DNA from: Halobaculum sp. XH14
Lineage (GTDB): Archaea > Halobacteriota > Halobacteria > Halobacteriales > Haloferacaceae
Direction: 5' to 3'
DNA: 64,000 nucleotides
NCBI RefSeq assembly: GCF_032116555.1
Contig: NZ_CP134949.1
Coordinates: 310,001 to 374,000 of the forward strand
This document shows positions 42,047 to 51,344 of the stretch, piece by piece. The notes under the pieces were generated by a model. The model did not search any database. It had not been told where the DNA came from and saw nothing but the letters and a program-made list of their open reading frames with translations. The translations under genes were made by a program, and so were the position numbers. Numbering within the stretch: position 1 is the first letter of the stretch; each line of letters begins with the position of its first letter.

Positions 42047-44044
42047 CTACGCGGTCCGCACGTCCAGATCGAGGGCCCGTTCGGGAGCGTCGATCACGGC
42101 CAGATCGACGGCCTCGACGGTCGGCCCGCCGAGCACGAAGCGGTCCTCGTCCGCGCCGGCGACCTGCACCCGGTCGCTCGTGAAGTTCAGCACCCAGCAG
42201 TAGCCGTCCCGCCGCATGACGCGCACGCCCTCGGGCAGTCGATCCGTGTAGTCGACGCCGGCGTCGTCCAGCAGGTCGGTCATAAGCGCGTCCACGAGCG
42301 CGTCGTCGGGCCAGCAGCCGCAGTAGGTCGCCGTCCCGCCGCCGACGGCGTTCCTGACGACCGCCGGGCTCCCGTCCGCGGCTCCCCCGCGGTAGCTCCC
42401 TAGCTCCGTCCCCTCGTCGGGGTCGAGCCACGAGGCCCACGTCCGGAACTCGTGGGTCGAGCCGCCGTACTCGAGGCGCGTGTCGAGACGCTCCGGAAGC
42501 GTCTCGTGGCGTTCGACTCGCAGGCCGGCGAGCGACGAGAGGGGGCCGGGCGCGAGCGAGTCGTGGAGCTGATTGGACCGGTCCTTCTCGCCGGTCCGCG
42601 CGCCCAGCAGGAGCGACCCGCCCGACTCGACGTAGTCGGCCAGCGCCGCGACGAGGGCGTCGTCGACGAGGTGGAGCGTCGGCGCGACGACCGCGTCGTA
42701 GCCGTCGAGGTCCGCCCGCGGGGAGACGACGTCCACCTGCAGTCCGCGGGCGCGGAGCGCGTCGTAGTAGGTCCGCAGGTGGTGCCAGTAGTCCCACTCC
42801 GGGGCGTGGGGCTGCTGCTCGGTCGCCCACAGGCTCTCGTAGTCGTGGACGACGGCGACCGGCGCGTCGACCGGACCGAGGTCGAACAGTTCGTCCGCGG
42901 CCGTCGCCGCCTCGTGGTAGCCGCGGTCGGGCGAGCCGTCCTGCCGACGGAGCCCGGCGTGGTACTGTTCCTGTCCCTGACGGCATCGCCGCCAGCGGAA
43001 GTAGACCACCGCGTCGGCGCCGTGTGCGACCGCCTGGTGGGCCCACAGGCGCATCGCCCCGTCGGCCGGTTGCGGCGAGCGGGGCGGCCAGTTCACGTCG
43101 CCGGGCTGCTGTTCCATCACCCAGAACGGTCCGTCGGACGCGCCGCGCTGGAGGTCGTGGTTCATGCTCACCTGGTCGGGGTTGCCGGCCCGCAGCTGGT
43201 CGGCCGTCGCGGGTTCGGGCTGGCGGTCCTGGACGAACCCGGTCGGGTACGAGTCCCACGAGAGGAAGTCGAGGTCCCCGGCGAGCCGGTACGCGTCGAG
43301 CGAGATCTCGCCGACGAAGTTGTGCGTGACCAGCCAGTCGTCGTTCGCCTCGCGGATCAGGTCGGCGTGCAGCCGGTTGTACTCGGCGACGCTGTCGTTG
43401 CTGAACCGCTCGTACTCCAGCAGCCTGGTCGGATGATGCGCGGCGGGCGTCGGGCCCGGCGGCTCGACGCGCTCGAAGCCTTCGTACTGCTGGCTCCAGA
43501 ACGCCGTCCCCCACGCCTCGTTGAGGTCCTCGACGGAGTCGTAGCGCTCGGCGAGCCACGCGCTGAACGCCTCCGAGCAGTCCTCACAGTAGCAGGTGAC
43601 CGTGTCGTGACAGCCGAACTCGTTGTCGGTCTGCCAGCCGACGACGGCGGGATGGTCGGCGTAGCGCTCGGTCAGCCGCCGGACGATCCGTCCCGTCTCC
43701 GCCCGGTAGGTCGGCGAGTTGACGCACGTGAACCGGCGGCTCCCCCACTCGCGGGGCGTCCCGTCCATCTCGCGCTGGCGGACGTCCGGGTGCTCGTCGA
43801 CCAGCCACTTGGGCGGCGTCGCGGTCGGGGTACACAGCACCGCCTCCATCCCGTACTCGTCGACGAGGTCGAGCGCCTCGTCCAGCCAGCCGAACGCGAA
43901 CTCGCCGCGCTCGGGTTCGATCCGGCCCCACGCGAACTCCCCCATGCGCACGTACTCGATGCCCGCGTCGGCCATCTCGCGGACGTCGGTCTCCCACCGC
44001 TCGGCCGGCCAGTGCTCCGGAAAGTAGCAGACGCCGATCGACAT
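42047..44044 (-). CDS. Beta-galactosidase, glycoside hydrolase family 42
   Basis: The 665-residue GH42 enzyme has an acid/base glutamate Glu142 (GWQTDNEFG) and a probable nucleophile Glu311 (FWVMEQQPG). The four-cysteine zinc site of the family is present at Cys107, Cys151, Cys153 and Cys156 (CYCEDC). Three domains are expected: a barrel (1-390), a trimerisation domain (about 390-600) and a small beta domain. There is no signal peptide, so it acts in the cytoplasm on imported galactosides. GACATTTAGG on the minus strand is about 26 bp before ATG 44044. It is followed on the same strand by dgoD, 68 bases away. Confidence 0.92.
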   Translation of the reverse strand: MSIGVCYFPEHWPAERWETDVREMADAGIEYVRMGEFAWGRIEPERGEFAFGWLDEALDLVDEYGMEAVLCTPTATPPKWLVDEHPDVRQREMDGTPREWGSRRFTCVNSPTYRAETGRIVRRLTERYADHPAVVGWQTDNEFGCHDTVTCYCEDCSEAFSAWLAERYDSVEDLNEAWGTAFWSQQYEGFERVEPPGPTPAAHHPTRLLEYERFSNDSVAEYNRLHADLIREANDDWLVTHNFVGEISLDAYRLAGDLDFLSWDSYPTGFVQDRQPEPATADQLRAGNPDQVSMNHDLQRGASDGPFWVMEQQPGDVNWPPRSPQPADGAMRLWAHQAVAHGADAVVYFRWRRCRQGQEQYHAGLRRQDGSPDRGYHEAATAADELFDLGPVDAPVAVVHDYESLWATEQQPHAPEWDYWHHLRTYYDALRARGLQVDVVSPRADLDGYDAVVAPTLHLVDDALVAALADYVESGGSLLLGARTGEKDRSNQLHDSLAPGPLSSLAGLRVERHETLPERLDTRLEYGGSTHEFRTWASWLDPDEGTELGSYRGGAADGSPAVVRNAVGGGTATYCGCWPDDALVDALMTDLLDDAGVDYTDRLPEGVRVMRRDGYCWVLNFTSDRVQVAGADEDRFVLGGPTVEAVDLAVIDAPERALDLDVRTA

Positions 44045-44662
44045 ACCCGCACCTCGGAGCCACCCCCTAAATGTCTTTCCGGTCGCCACCCGTCGGGCCC
44101 GCCCCGGTCCGCGCCCGGGTTGGCCGCACCATCGCTCGTCGCCCCGGCACCGAACGGCCGATGCCGTTCCGCTGTGCGGGCAGTCGGAACAGTATGAATA
44201 CGATACTATTCAGCATTGCTACCTTCGAGGGTCCCCCTGACCGCTTCGGTCCAGCACTGTCGCGCGAGCGTCTGTGACAGCCTTAGAGTTGTAAGGGAGA
44301 GCGTGCCGTCCCTCGGCCACCGATCAGAGTCGCCGGAACGGTCGGCGATCGGCGGCCGTCGTGGTCGTAATACTGGATCGAGTTCGGTATCGCTACTCGT
44401 TACTCCTCGCGCTCGGGTCGTGTCGGTCCCGACCGAGAATCGCTCCCGGCCCCGGTCTCCGACGGAACCGGACGGCGCCGCCCCGGACGCTCCACCGTCC
44501 CGGCATCGACGTGCTGTCCGGGCATCGACGTGCTGACGATCGGCGACGACGAGTTCGACCTTCACCGGTTCGAGGAGGTGGCCCCGGCGATCCGGACCGC
44601 TCCGTACCGGCGTCGAGTGGGAGCCGGCGACGGACGACGGCGGGTTCGCCCGTCGACTGGCG
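44045..44662. other. Gap between modules B and C with inverted repeats and possible gene debris
   Basis: About 620 bases. AGTAT-GAATACG-ATACT and the overlapping GAATA-CGATAC-TATTC at 44191-44212 are AT-rich inverted repeats in a GC-rich setting. GGCATCGACGTGCTG occurs twice (44502-44516 and 44521-44535). From 44520 on the plus strand two frames give protein-like text (VLTIGDDEFDLHRFEEVAPA, then one base shifted VEWEPATDDGGFARRLALFG), which suggests debris of a frameshifted gene. Confidence 0.4.
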
Positions 44663-45759
44663 CTATTCGGTTCCGCCCGCGTCGGGCTCGCTCGTGGACG
44701 CCGGCGTCAACTCCCCGGCCTCGACCATCGATTCGAGCGGGTTGTCGTCGACGTCGAGCGGGAACGTGACCCGCCCGTTCCGCCGGACCGACTCCCACGC
44801 GCCGAAGATCAGTTCGGTCGCGTTCAGCGCGTTTCCGGCGTGGAGTTCGCAGGACCGCCCGGCGTCCAGCGAGTCCACCGCGTCGACGACCGCCCGCCGG
44901 ACGTACTCGTTCATCGGGTCGTGGAGCCCCTCCTCGCCCGTCTCGACGGGCTCCCAGCCCGCGCCGTCCCGGCGGACGCGGAGGTCGACGCCCGGGTCGG
45001 CCTCCGGTCCGATCTCGATGACGCCGTCCGTCCCCACGAGCCGGTTGTGACAGCCAACGAGCGACCGGCCGGCGCCGGTCGCCGCGAACCCGTCGACGCC
45101 GTTGGCGTACTCCCACTGGACGATCGCCTGGTTCTCGTTGTGGACGCCGTACCGCACGTCCCGCTCGTGATAGTCGAGCCCGGCGAGCACCCAGTCTGCG
45201 GCGGTCTCGTCGTTGTAGTAGTTACAGAGGTCGAAGGAGTGGCTGCCGTAGTCGTACAGGTTCGCCGCGCCGAACTCGACGCGCTCGAGCGCCCCGACTT
45301 CACCGTCGTCCAGCAGTCGCTTCGCCGTGCGGAACGGCCGCCCGTACCGGCGCTGATGGTTGAAGGTGAGCTGTACGCCCCGGTTCGCCGCTCGCTCCGC
45401 CATCCCCCGTGAGCCGCCGACGGTGCGCGCCATCGGCTTCTCGCAGTGGATCGCCTCGACCCCGGCGTCGATCGCGTCGCGGACGATGCGTTCGTGGGAC
45501 GCCGGCTGTACGGTGACGCTCAGGACGTCCGGCTCGACGGCCGCGAGGAGCGCGCCGTGACTCTCGTAGACGTCGCCGACGCCGAACTCGTACTCCCGGG
45601 CGAACGCAACGGCCCGCTCCCTGTTGCGGTCCGCACAGGCGACGAGTTCGACGTCGTCGTGGGACCGGTAGGCGTCGGCGTGTTTGTACCCCATGCCGAA
45701 GCTCTCCCCCGACTCGTGGGACCGCGTTCCGGCACCGACGACCGCCGCTGTGTACCCAT
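44663..45759 (-). pseudogene. Gfo/Idh/MocA oxidoreductase with an apparent frameshift at codon 3
   Basis: The main frame (364 codons) encodes a full oxidoreductase: AAVVGAGTRSHESGESFGMG for NAD(P), IHCEKPMARTVGGSRGMAE with the catalytic-lysine motif, and a C-terminal domain to PDAGGTE. It has no start codon at the right place. ATG 45759 lies just upstream in another frame and gives MGTQRRSS. Adding one T after ATGGG T would give MGYTAAVVGAG, the expected family N-terminus, and 365 residues, equal to the paralogue at 51557. A single base seems missing (mutation or assembly error). A weak TACACA box lies about 27 bp upstream of this ATG. Confidence 0.7.
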
Positions 45760-45928
45760 GCGACCGCGTCTCCCGCGAGCGACTTGTGTACTTCGACGGC
45801 AGGGTGAGGAAACCGGAGAGAGACGCGCCCGCCGGGGGTCGAAGGGGCCGAGGACGCCGCCGAACGACGGCGCTCGCGACAGTCGTGATGGGCAATCGAA
45901 AACCGGGCGGAGCCGATGACGGACCGGC

Positions 45929-47053
45929 TCAGAACGTCTGCTGGGGCGGCGTGACGCCGTCGGTCTTCGTCTTGACGGCGTCGCCCGACTTCGTGTCGAA
46001 CAGGTAGACGGCCTCGGGCGGGAAGTCGAGTCCCACCTCGTCGCCGCTGGTCGGGCGGACCGACGCGTCGGTCCGGGCGACGACCTCCTTGCCGCCGACG
46101 TCGCCGTAGATGAAGTTCTCGTTCCCCATGTTCTCGACGACCGTCACCGTCATCACGCCCCCGCCGGTGTCGATCTCGAGGTCCTCCGGGCGGATGCCGA
46201 GCCGAACCGACTGCCGGTCCTCAAGCGAGGCGTGCGTCATCTCGTACTCGAAGCCGCCGGACCCGACGAGGGTGGCTCCATCGATCGACACGTCGAAGAA
46301 GTTGATGCTCGGGCTCCCGATGAAGTTCGCCACGAACTCGTTCGTCGGATCGCGGTAGAGCGTCTCGGGCGGCCCCACCTGCTGGAGCCGACCGTCCGAG
46401 ATGACCGCGATGCGGTCGCCCATCGCCATCGCCTCGGTCTGGTCGTGGGTGACGTACACCGTCGTCGTCCCCAGTTCGTGCTGGAGCGCCTGGATCTCGG
46501 TCCGCATCTCCGAGCGGAGCTTCGCGTCCAGGTTCGAGAGCGGCTCGTCCATCAGGAACACGTCGGGCTCCCGGACGATTGCGCGCCCGAGCGCGACGCG
46601 CTGCTGCTGGCCGCCCGAGAGCTCGCCGGGTTTCTTCGACAGCAGGTCGCCGATGCCCATCATCTCGGCGATCTCCCCCACGCGTTCCGTGATCTCGGGC
46701 GTCGAGAGCTTCGTCGAGAGCTTCAGCCCGAACCCGAGGTTCTCCTCGACGCTCATGTGGGGGTAGAGCGCGTAGTTCTGGAACACCATCGCCACGTTGC
46801 GGTCCCTCGCCCGCAGGTCGCTCACCTCGTCGCCGTCGAACAGCAGGTCGCCGTCCGTGATGGTCTCCAGCCCGGCGATACACCGGAGCATCGTCGTCTT
46901 ACCGCAGCCGGAGGGGCCGACGAGGACGATGAACTCGCCGTCACGGATCTGGAGGTCGACGTCGTCAACCGCGACGATCTTGTTCCCCTCGACGTCGTGC
47001 TCTTCGTTCGCTTCGTACTTCTTGACGAGTCCGTCGATATCGATTTGCGTCAT
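45929..47053 (-). CDS. Sugar ABC transporter ATPase (MalK/UgpC type)
   Basis: The 374-residue protein is the usual MalK length. Walker A is GPSGCGKTT at about 47, Q-loop VFQNYALYPHMSV, signature LSGGQQQRVALGRAI, Walker B DVFLMDEPLSNLDAK, switch YVTHDQTEAMAMGD. The C-terminal regulatory TOBE/OB domain runs from about 240 (SPSINFFDVSIDG, then LGIRPEDLEID). It powers the importer formed by the two permeases encoded just upstream. It is the last gene of a four-gene operon. Confidence 0.92.
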   Translation of the reverse strand: MTQIDIDGLVKKYEANEEHDVEGNKIVAVDDVDLQIRDGEFIVLVGPSGCGKTTMLRCIAGLETITDGDLLFDGDEVSDLRARDRNVAMVFQNYALYPHMSVEENLGFGLKLSTKLSTPEITERVGEIAEMMGIGDLLSKKPGELSGGQQQRVALGRAIVREPDVFLMDEPLSNLDAKLRSEMRTEIQALQHELGTTTVYVTHDQTEAMAMGDRIAVISDGRLQQVGPPETLYRDPTNEFVANFIGSPSINFFDVSIDGATLVGSGGFEYEMTHASLEDRQSVRLGIRPEDLEIDTGGGVMTVTVVENMGNENFIYGDVGGKEVVARTDASVRPTSGDEVGLDFPPEAVYLFDTKSGDAVKTKTDGVTPPQQTF

Positions 47054-47059
47054 GCTGTA

Positions 47060-47905
47060 TCACTCCTTCACTGCTCCCGCCAGGATCCCCCGCACGAAGT
47101 ACTTCTGGAGCGCGAGGAACACGATGAACATCGGGAGTATCGCGATCGCCGATGCAACCATCAGTTGGTCGAACGCCACGGTCTGTTGGCCCATGATCTT
47201 CGTGATGGCCACCGGGATGGTGAACTTGTCGGCGCTCAGGACGACGAGCGGCCAGAGGAACAGGTTCCACTGGAACAGGAACAGGATCACCGCCAGCGCC
47301 GCCATCGAGGACTTCATCGACGGCAGCGCGACCCGGTAGTAGAGTTGGAACTCCGAGGCGCCGTCCATCCGCGCCGACTCGAGCAGCGCGTCAGGGATCG
47401 CCTGCATCGTCTGGCGCATGAAGAAGATCCCGACCGGGTACGCGGCCCACGGCAGGATGACCGCCGCGTACGTGTTGGTCATGTTCGTGTTCGACATCAC
47501 GAGGAACAGCGGGATGACCAGCAGGTTGATCGGGATGACGAGCGTCGCCAGGATGCCGACGAAGATCGGCTCCTTGAACCGGAACTCGTACTTGGCGAAC
47601 GCGAAGCCCGCCATCGAACACAGCACCAGCGCGAGCGCCGTGTACACCACGGCGATCAGGATGCTGTTCCACACGCTGTCGAGGAAGTTGACGTACTCCC
47701 GGGACTGGAGCGCCTCCAGGTTCGCGAGGAACTCCCCGCCGGGCAGGAGCTGTGGCAGCCCGCTGCCCGACAGGATCGCCTCCTGTGGCAGGGTCGATGC
47801 GACGACGATCCAGTAGATCGGAACGAGCATGAACAGCGCGGCGGCGACGAGGAAGCCGTAGCCTCCGAACCGCCACAGCGCCTCGGATCTGCTTCGGTCG
47901 TGCAT
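47060..47905 (-). CDS. Sugar ABC transporter permease, MalG type
   Basis: The 281-residue protein has six predicted helices. The coupling loop is IPDALLESARMDGASEFQLY then YRVALPSMK, the EAA motif of MalG-type permeases. The sequence begins with a positively charged N-terminus and ends FVRGILAGAVKE, typical for MalG. It lies six bases upstream of the ATPase gene and pairs with the MalF-type protein. Confidence 0.92.
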   Translation of the reverse strand: MHDRSRSEALWRFGGYGFLVAAALFMLVPIYWIVVASTLPQEAILSGSGLPQLLPGGEFLANLEALQSREYVNFLDSVWNSILIAVVYTALALVLCSMAGFAFAKYEFRFKEPIFVGILATLVIPINLLVIPLFLVMSNTNMTNTYAAVILPWAAYPVGIFFMRQTMQAIPDALLESARMDGASEFQLYYRVALPSMKSSMAALAVILFLFQWNLFLWPLVVLSADKFTIPVAITKIMGQQTVAFDQLMVASAIAILPMFIVFLALQKYFVRGILAGAVKE

Positions 47906-47906
47906 T

Positions 47907-48884
47907 TCAGTTCACCTTGAGTGGTATCAGCGATAGCCCGATGACGATGCAGACGAGAACGACCGTCAGCGCGCTCCCGTAGCCGAGTTGCAGGTTCTGG
48001 AACGCGATCTCGTAGATGTAGTACACCACCGTGCGCGTCTCCTTGATCGGCGCGCCGGCCCCGATCAGGATCGTCGGCTCGGAGAACTTCTTGAACCCGC
48101 CGATGGTGGACATCACGAGGACGAACACCAGCACGGGTTTGAGCTGCGGGATCGTGACGTACCTGAACTTCTCGAACCGGCTCGCGCCGTCGATCTCGGC
48201 CGCCTCGTACAGCGACTCGGAGATCGTCTGCAGTCCGGCGAGGATGATGATCATGTTGTAGCCGGTCCAGCGCCAGGTCGCCATGAACGCCATCAGGTTC
48301 CGGGACCAGAACCCGTTGCTGAGCCAGTCGATCGGGGTGAGCCCGAGGAGCTGGAAGAACAGGTCGAGCAGTCCGCCCTCCGCGACGATGACGACGAAGA
48401 CGACCGAGTACGCGACCGTGTTGGCCGAGACGGGCAGCAGCATGATGCTCCGGAAGACCCCCTTGAAGCGGGTGAACCCGGCGTTCAACATGACGGCCAG
48501 CCCGATCGCCAGCCCCACGTACAGCGGGACCTCGATCGCGAAGACGTAGGCGGTGTTGAACAGCGCCTGGTGGAAGACGCCGTCGCTCAACAGCCGCTCG
48601 TAGTTCCGGAGCCCCACGAACTCCAGGCTGGCGATCCGCGGGATCGTGACGATCGAGTCGCCGATCTGCATCCAGAACAGCGGCTGCTCGGCGACGCCCT
48701 GGTAGGTGAAAAACGACAGGTACACCGTGTAGAAGATCGGGAACGCGAGGAACGCGAAGAACAGCAGGAAGAACGGGCTGAGAAACAGGTACGGCGTCCC
48801 CGGAATCGAGGGCAGCGTCTCCTTGAACCGCTGGCGCTGGAAGCGGAGGCGATCTGAGAGCTGTACGATGAGCTCCGAGCTCAT
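47907..48884 (-). CDS. Sugar ABC transporter permease, MalF type
   Basis: The 325-residue permease has LFLSPFFLLFFAFLAFPIFY as first helix, the conserved LRNYERLLSDGVFHQALFNT segment, and the EAA loop LYEAAEIDGASRFEKFRYV then TIPQLKP. There are about six core helices. The start ATG 48884 immediately follows the TAG of the binding-protein gene, so translation is probably coupled. Confidence 0.92.
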   Translation of the reverse strand: MSSELIVQLSDRLRFQRQRFKETLPSIPGTPYLFLSPFFLLFFAFLAFPIFYTVYLSFFTYQGVAEQPLFWMQIGDSIVTIPRIASLEFVGLRNYERLLSDGVFHQALFNTAYVFAIEVPLYVGLAIGLAVMLNAGFTRFKGVFRSIMLLPVSANTVAYSVVFVVIVAEGGLLDLFFQLLGLTPIDWLSNGFWSRNLMAFMATWRWTGYNMIIILAGLQTISESLYEAAEIDGASRFEKFRYVTIPQLKPVLVFVLVMSTIGGFKKFSEPTILIGAGAPIKETRTVVYYIYEIAFQNLQLGYGSALTVVLVCIVIGLSLIPLKVN

Positions 48885-50267
48885 CTATGCGACGTCCCGA
48901 CCGGTGCGGTTCGCGACCCGTTCTGCCGCGCGATCCAGGACCGTCTTCGGCGAGTCGCCCTCGTCGATCATGTTGCGCATCTCCTCGTTGATGATCGTCG
49001 AGACGATCGGCGAGTCGATGTTGAACCGGTAGCCGGGGATGTTGGGCATCTGCTCGATCCAGATCTCCCCGAGGTTCTGCCCCCCGAAGAAGTCGATCCC
49101 CTGGTTGAACCCGTCGTTCTCCCAGGACGGCTCGTGTGCCGTGAAGGTGCCCTCGTTCGCGTACTGTATCCCGTTCTGCTCGGGGCTCGCACACGTGAAC
49201 TCGATGAAGTCCCAGGCGCGGTTCGCCTCCTCCGCGGAGAGCTGTGAGGGGATGACGAGCCCCGAACCGCCCCGGTTGCTCGCGCGATTCCCGCCCTGCT
49301 CGACGGCGGGCAGCTTGAAGCCGCGCCAGTTGCCGGCGGTGTCGCCGATGTTCGAGCGCAGCGTGCCCTGGAACCACGAGCCGGTGGCGTAGCCGGTGAT
49401 CGTCCCCTCGTTGAACCCGGAGAACCACTGCTGGCTCCAGTTGGCGACCCTGTCGACGAGCCCCTCGTTCGCCAGCCGGTTCATGATGCGGGCGGACTGC
49501 AGGCCGGTCTCGCCGTTGAGCACGACGTTGCCGTCCGCGTCGAACTCCTGGCCGCCCTGCATCCGGTTGAGGAACCGCCAGTAGAGGTTCGAGTTCGACG
49601 CGGGCAGCGAGAGCAGCGCGACGTCGTCGGGGAGCTTCTTCCCCTCCTCGATGAGCTGGTCCCACGTTTCGATCTCCTCGTGGGGCGCGAGCCCGTGCTC
49701 GTCCCACACGTCGCGGCGGTAGTAGAGCATCGTCGGCGCGGCGTCGTCCGGGACCGAGTAGATGGCCCCGTCGTCGCCCGACACGGCGTTCAGGTGCCCC
49801 GAGCTGAACTCGTCGACGATCCCGGCCTCCTCCATCCGGGGACGGAGGTCCCGAAGCCCGCCGGTGCTGGCGACCTTCAGCGTCTTCTTCTGTTCGACGA
49901 GCGCCGTCGTCGGCGCGCCCTGTCCGGAGATGATCCGCGTCTGGATCTTGTTGATGAGCTCGCTATACCCCATGTTGGTGTGGGAGATGCTCGTCCCGGT
50001 CTCCTGTGAGTACCGGTCCATGATCCCGCCGTAGGACCCGGACATCTCCCAGAACTCCATCGAGTCGGCCTTCGGACGCGGCGTCGACTCCCCGGAGTCG
50101 GTCGGCGTGGAGTCCCCGCCGGAGCCGTCCGTCTCGGGCTGTTCGGTCGGGGACTGTGTCGGCGGGCTGGAGTTGACCCCCGCACAGCCGGCGAGTCCCG
50201 CGACGCCGACACCACCGATCGCTTTCAACACTGTTCGACGAGTACCGTCCTCTGAGCTGTCTACCAT
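48885..50267 (-). CDS. Sugar ABC transporter substrate-binding lipoprotein (family 1)
   Basis: The 460-residue protein begins with a Tat lipoprotein signal: Arg10-Arg11 in TRRTVLKAIGGVGVAGLAGC, lipidated Cys28, followed by a Ser/Thr/Pro/Gly linker to about residue 65. The mature part is a family 1 sugar-binding fold (DSMEFWEMSGSYGGIMDRYS; QGAPTTALVEQKK; YSVPDDAAPTMLYYRRDVWD; ANEGTFTAHEPSW). It is the first gene of an operon with MalF-, MalG- and MalK-type genes. GTTATATA at 50298-50306 on the minus strand is a good TATA box about 35 bp upstream. The ligand is probably the oligosaccharide that GH88 and neighbours degrade. Confidence 0.92.
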   Translation of the reverse strand: MVDSSEDGTRRTVLKAIGGVGVAGLAGCAGVNSSPPTQSPTEQPETDGSGGDSTPTDSGESTPRPKADSMEFWEMSGSYGGIMDRYSQETGTSISHTNMGYSELINKIQTRIISGQGAPTTALVEQKKTLKVASTGGLRDLRPRMEEAGIVDEFSSGHLNAVSGDDGAIYSVPDDAAPTMLYYRRDVWDEHGLAPHEEIETWDQLIEEGKKLPDDVALLSLPASNSNLYWRFLNRMQGGQEFDADGNVVLNGETGLQSARIMNRLANEGLVDRVANWSQQWFSGFNEGTITGYATGSWFQGTLRSNIGDTAGNWRGFKLPAVEQGGNRASNRGGSGLVIPSQLSAEEANRAWDFIEFTCASPEQNGIQYANEGTFTAHEPSWENDGFNQGIDFFGGQNLGEIWIEQMPNIPGYRFNIDSPIVSTIINEEMRNMIDEGDSPKTVLDRAAERVANRTGRDVA

Positions 50268-50297
50268 GGCGAACGTTGGTGATGTCTATAGGGGGAT

Positions 50298-50306
50298 GTA
50301 TATAAC
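50298..50306 (-). promoter_or_regulatory. TATA box of the sugar ABC operon
   Basis: GTTATATAC-type element on the minus strand, about 31-39 bp before ATG 50267, implying a short leader of roughly ten bases. Confidence 0.65.
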
Positions 50307-50404
50307 TTTGGGTTGGTGACCCATACCGCACTGCGGGGTCGACGCCGACCGAAGACGTCCGACGCATCCAAAGAAATATGGCCGCCGCCGCGGACGCGCT
50401 GGGT

Positions 50405-51211
50405 ATGCGGCTTCCAGCAATCGGTCTCGGCACCTGGCAGAACACCGACCCGGAAACGTGCAGCGAGAGCGTGCGAACGGCCCTCGAGATGGGCTATCGC
50501 CACGTCGACACCGCCCAGTACTACGGCAACGAGGAGGCGGTCGGTGCCGGCATCCAGGCGGCCGACGTCCCCCGCGAGGAGGTCTTCGTCGGCTCGAAGG
50601 TCCACGCCGAGAAGTTCGGGCTCGCCCACGAGGAGGTCATCGAGGGGCTCGAGGTCACGCTCGACCGGCTCGGGCTCGACTCGCTCGACCTGCTGTACGT
50701 GCACTGGCCCGTCGGCAACTACGACGCCGCGGAGACGATGCCGGCGTTCGACGAGCTCGTCGACCGGGGGCTGATCGACCACGTCGGCGTCTGTAACTTC
50801 GACGTCGACCTGCTCGACGAGGCGATGGACCACCTGGACGCGCCGCTGTTCGCCAACCAGGTGGAGACCCACCCCCTCCTCCAGCAGGACGACCTCGTCG
50901 CACACGCGCAGGAACACGGCTACGAACACGTCGCGTACTCGCCGCTCGCGCGGGGGAACGTGTTCGAGATCCCCGCGATCGTCGACGTCGCCGAGAAACA
51001 CGGCGTCAGCCCGGCACAGGTCAGCCTCGCGTGGCTCCGGTCCAGAGACCGAGTCAGCGCCATCCCGAAGGCGACGGGCGAGGCCCACCTCCGGGACAAC
51101 CTCGACTCGGTCGACCTCGACCTGGACGATGCGGACGTCGAACGGATCAGCGCGCTCGACCGGACCGAGCGCTTCGTCGAACGCGACGGGGCGCCGTGGC
51201 TCGACGACTGA
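50405..51211 (+). CDS. Aldo/keto reductase
   Basis: The 268-residue NAD(P)H-dependent reductase has the family catalytic tetrad: Asp in HVDTAQYYGNE, Tyr in the same motif, Lys in VFVGSKVHAE and His in LLYVHWPVG. IPKATGEAHLRDNLDS near the end is the cofactor phosphate region. ATG 50405 (MRLPAIGLGTWQ) is preferred to ATG 50378, because AAGAAATATG at 50371-50380 looks like the TATA box and would put the transcript start near 50400. It is divergent from the sugar ABC operon. It may interconvert a sugar carbonyl and alcohol in module C. Confidence 0.88.
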   Translation: MRLPAIGLGTWQNTDPETCSESVRTALEMGYRHVDTAQYYGNEEAVGAGIQAADVPREEVFVGSKVHAEKFGLAHEEVIEGLEVTLDRLGLDSLDLLYVHWPVGNYDAAETMPAFDELVDRGLIDHVGVCNFDVDLLDEAMDHLDAPLFANQVETHPLLQQDDLVAHAQEHGYEHVAYSPLARGNVFEIPAIVDVAEKHGVSPAQVSLAWLRSRDRVSAIPKATGEAHLRDNLDSVDLDLDDADVERISALDRTERFVERDGAPWLDD

Positions 51212-51344
51212 CGCCCCGGGCCCCCGATTTCGACTCCTCCGTCACGCCGACCGCGACGACTCGGATTCTCTTCTCACGGGGACGGAAGCAGAGACGGCAC
51301 AGTGACGACGACCACCGACCGTGTGCGGGATCGCTGTTCGAAAC

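Noticed and set aside
44206-44565. Minus-strand frame ending LARQCWTEAVRGTLEGSNAE
   Set aside because: The C-terminal piece looked a little like a transposase fragment, but the rest is Arg/Thr/Asp-rich and I could not place it in any family.
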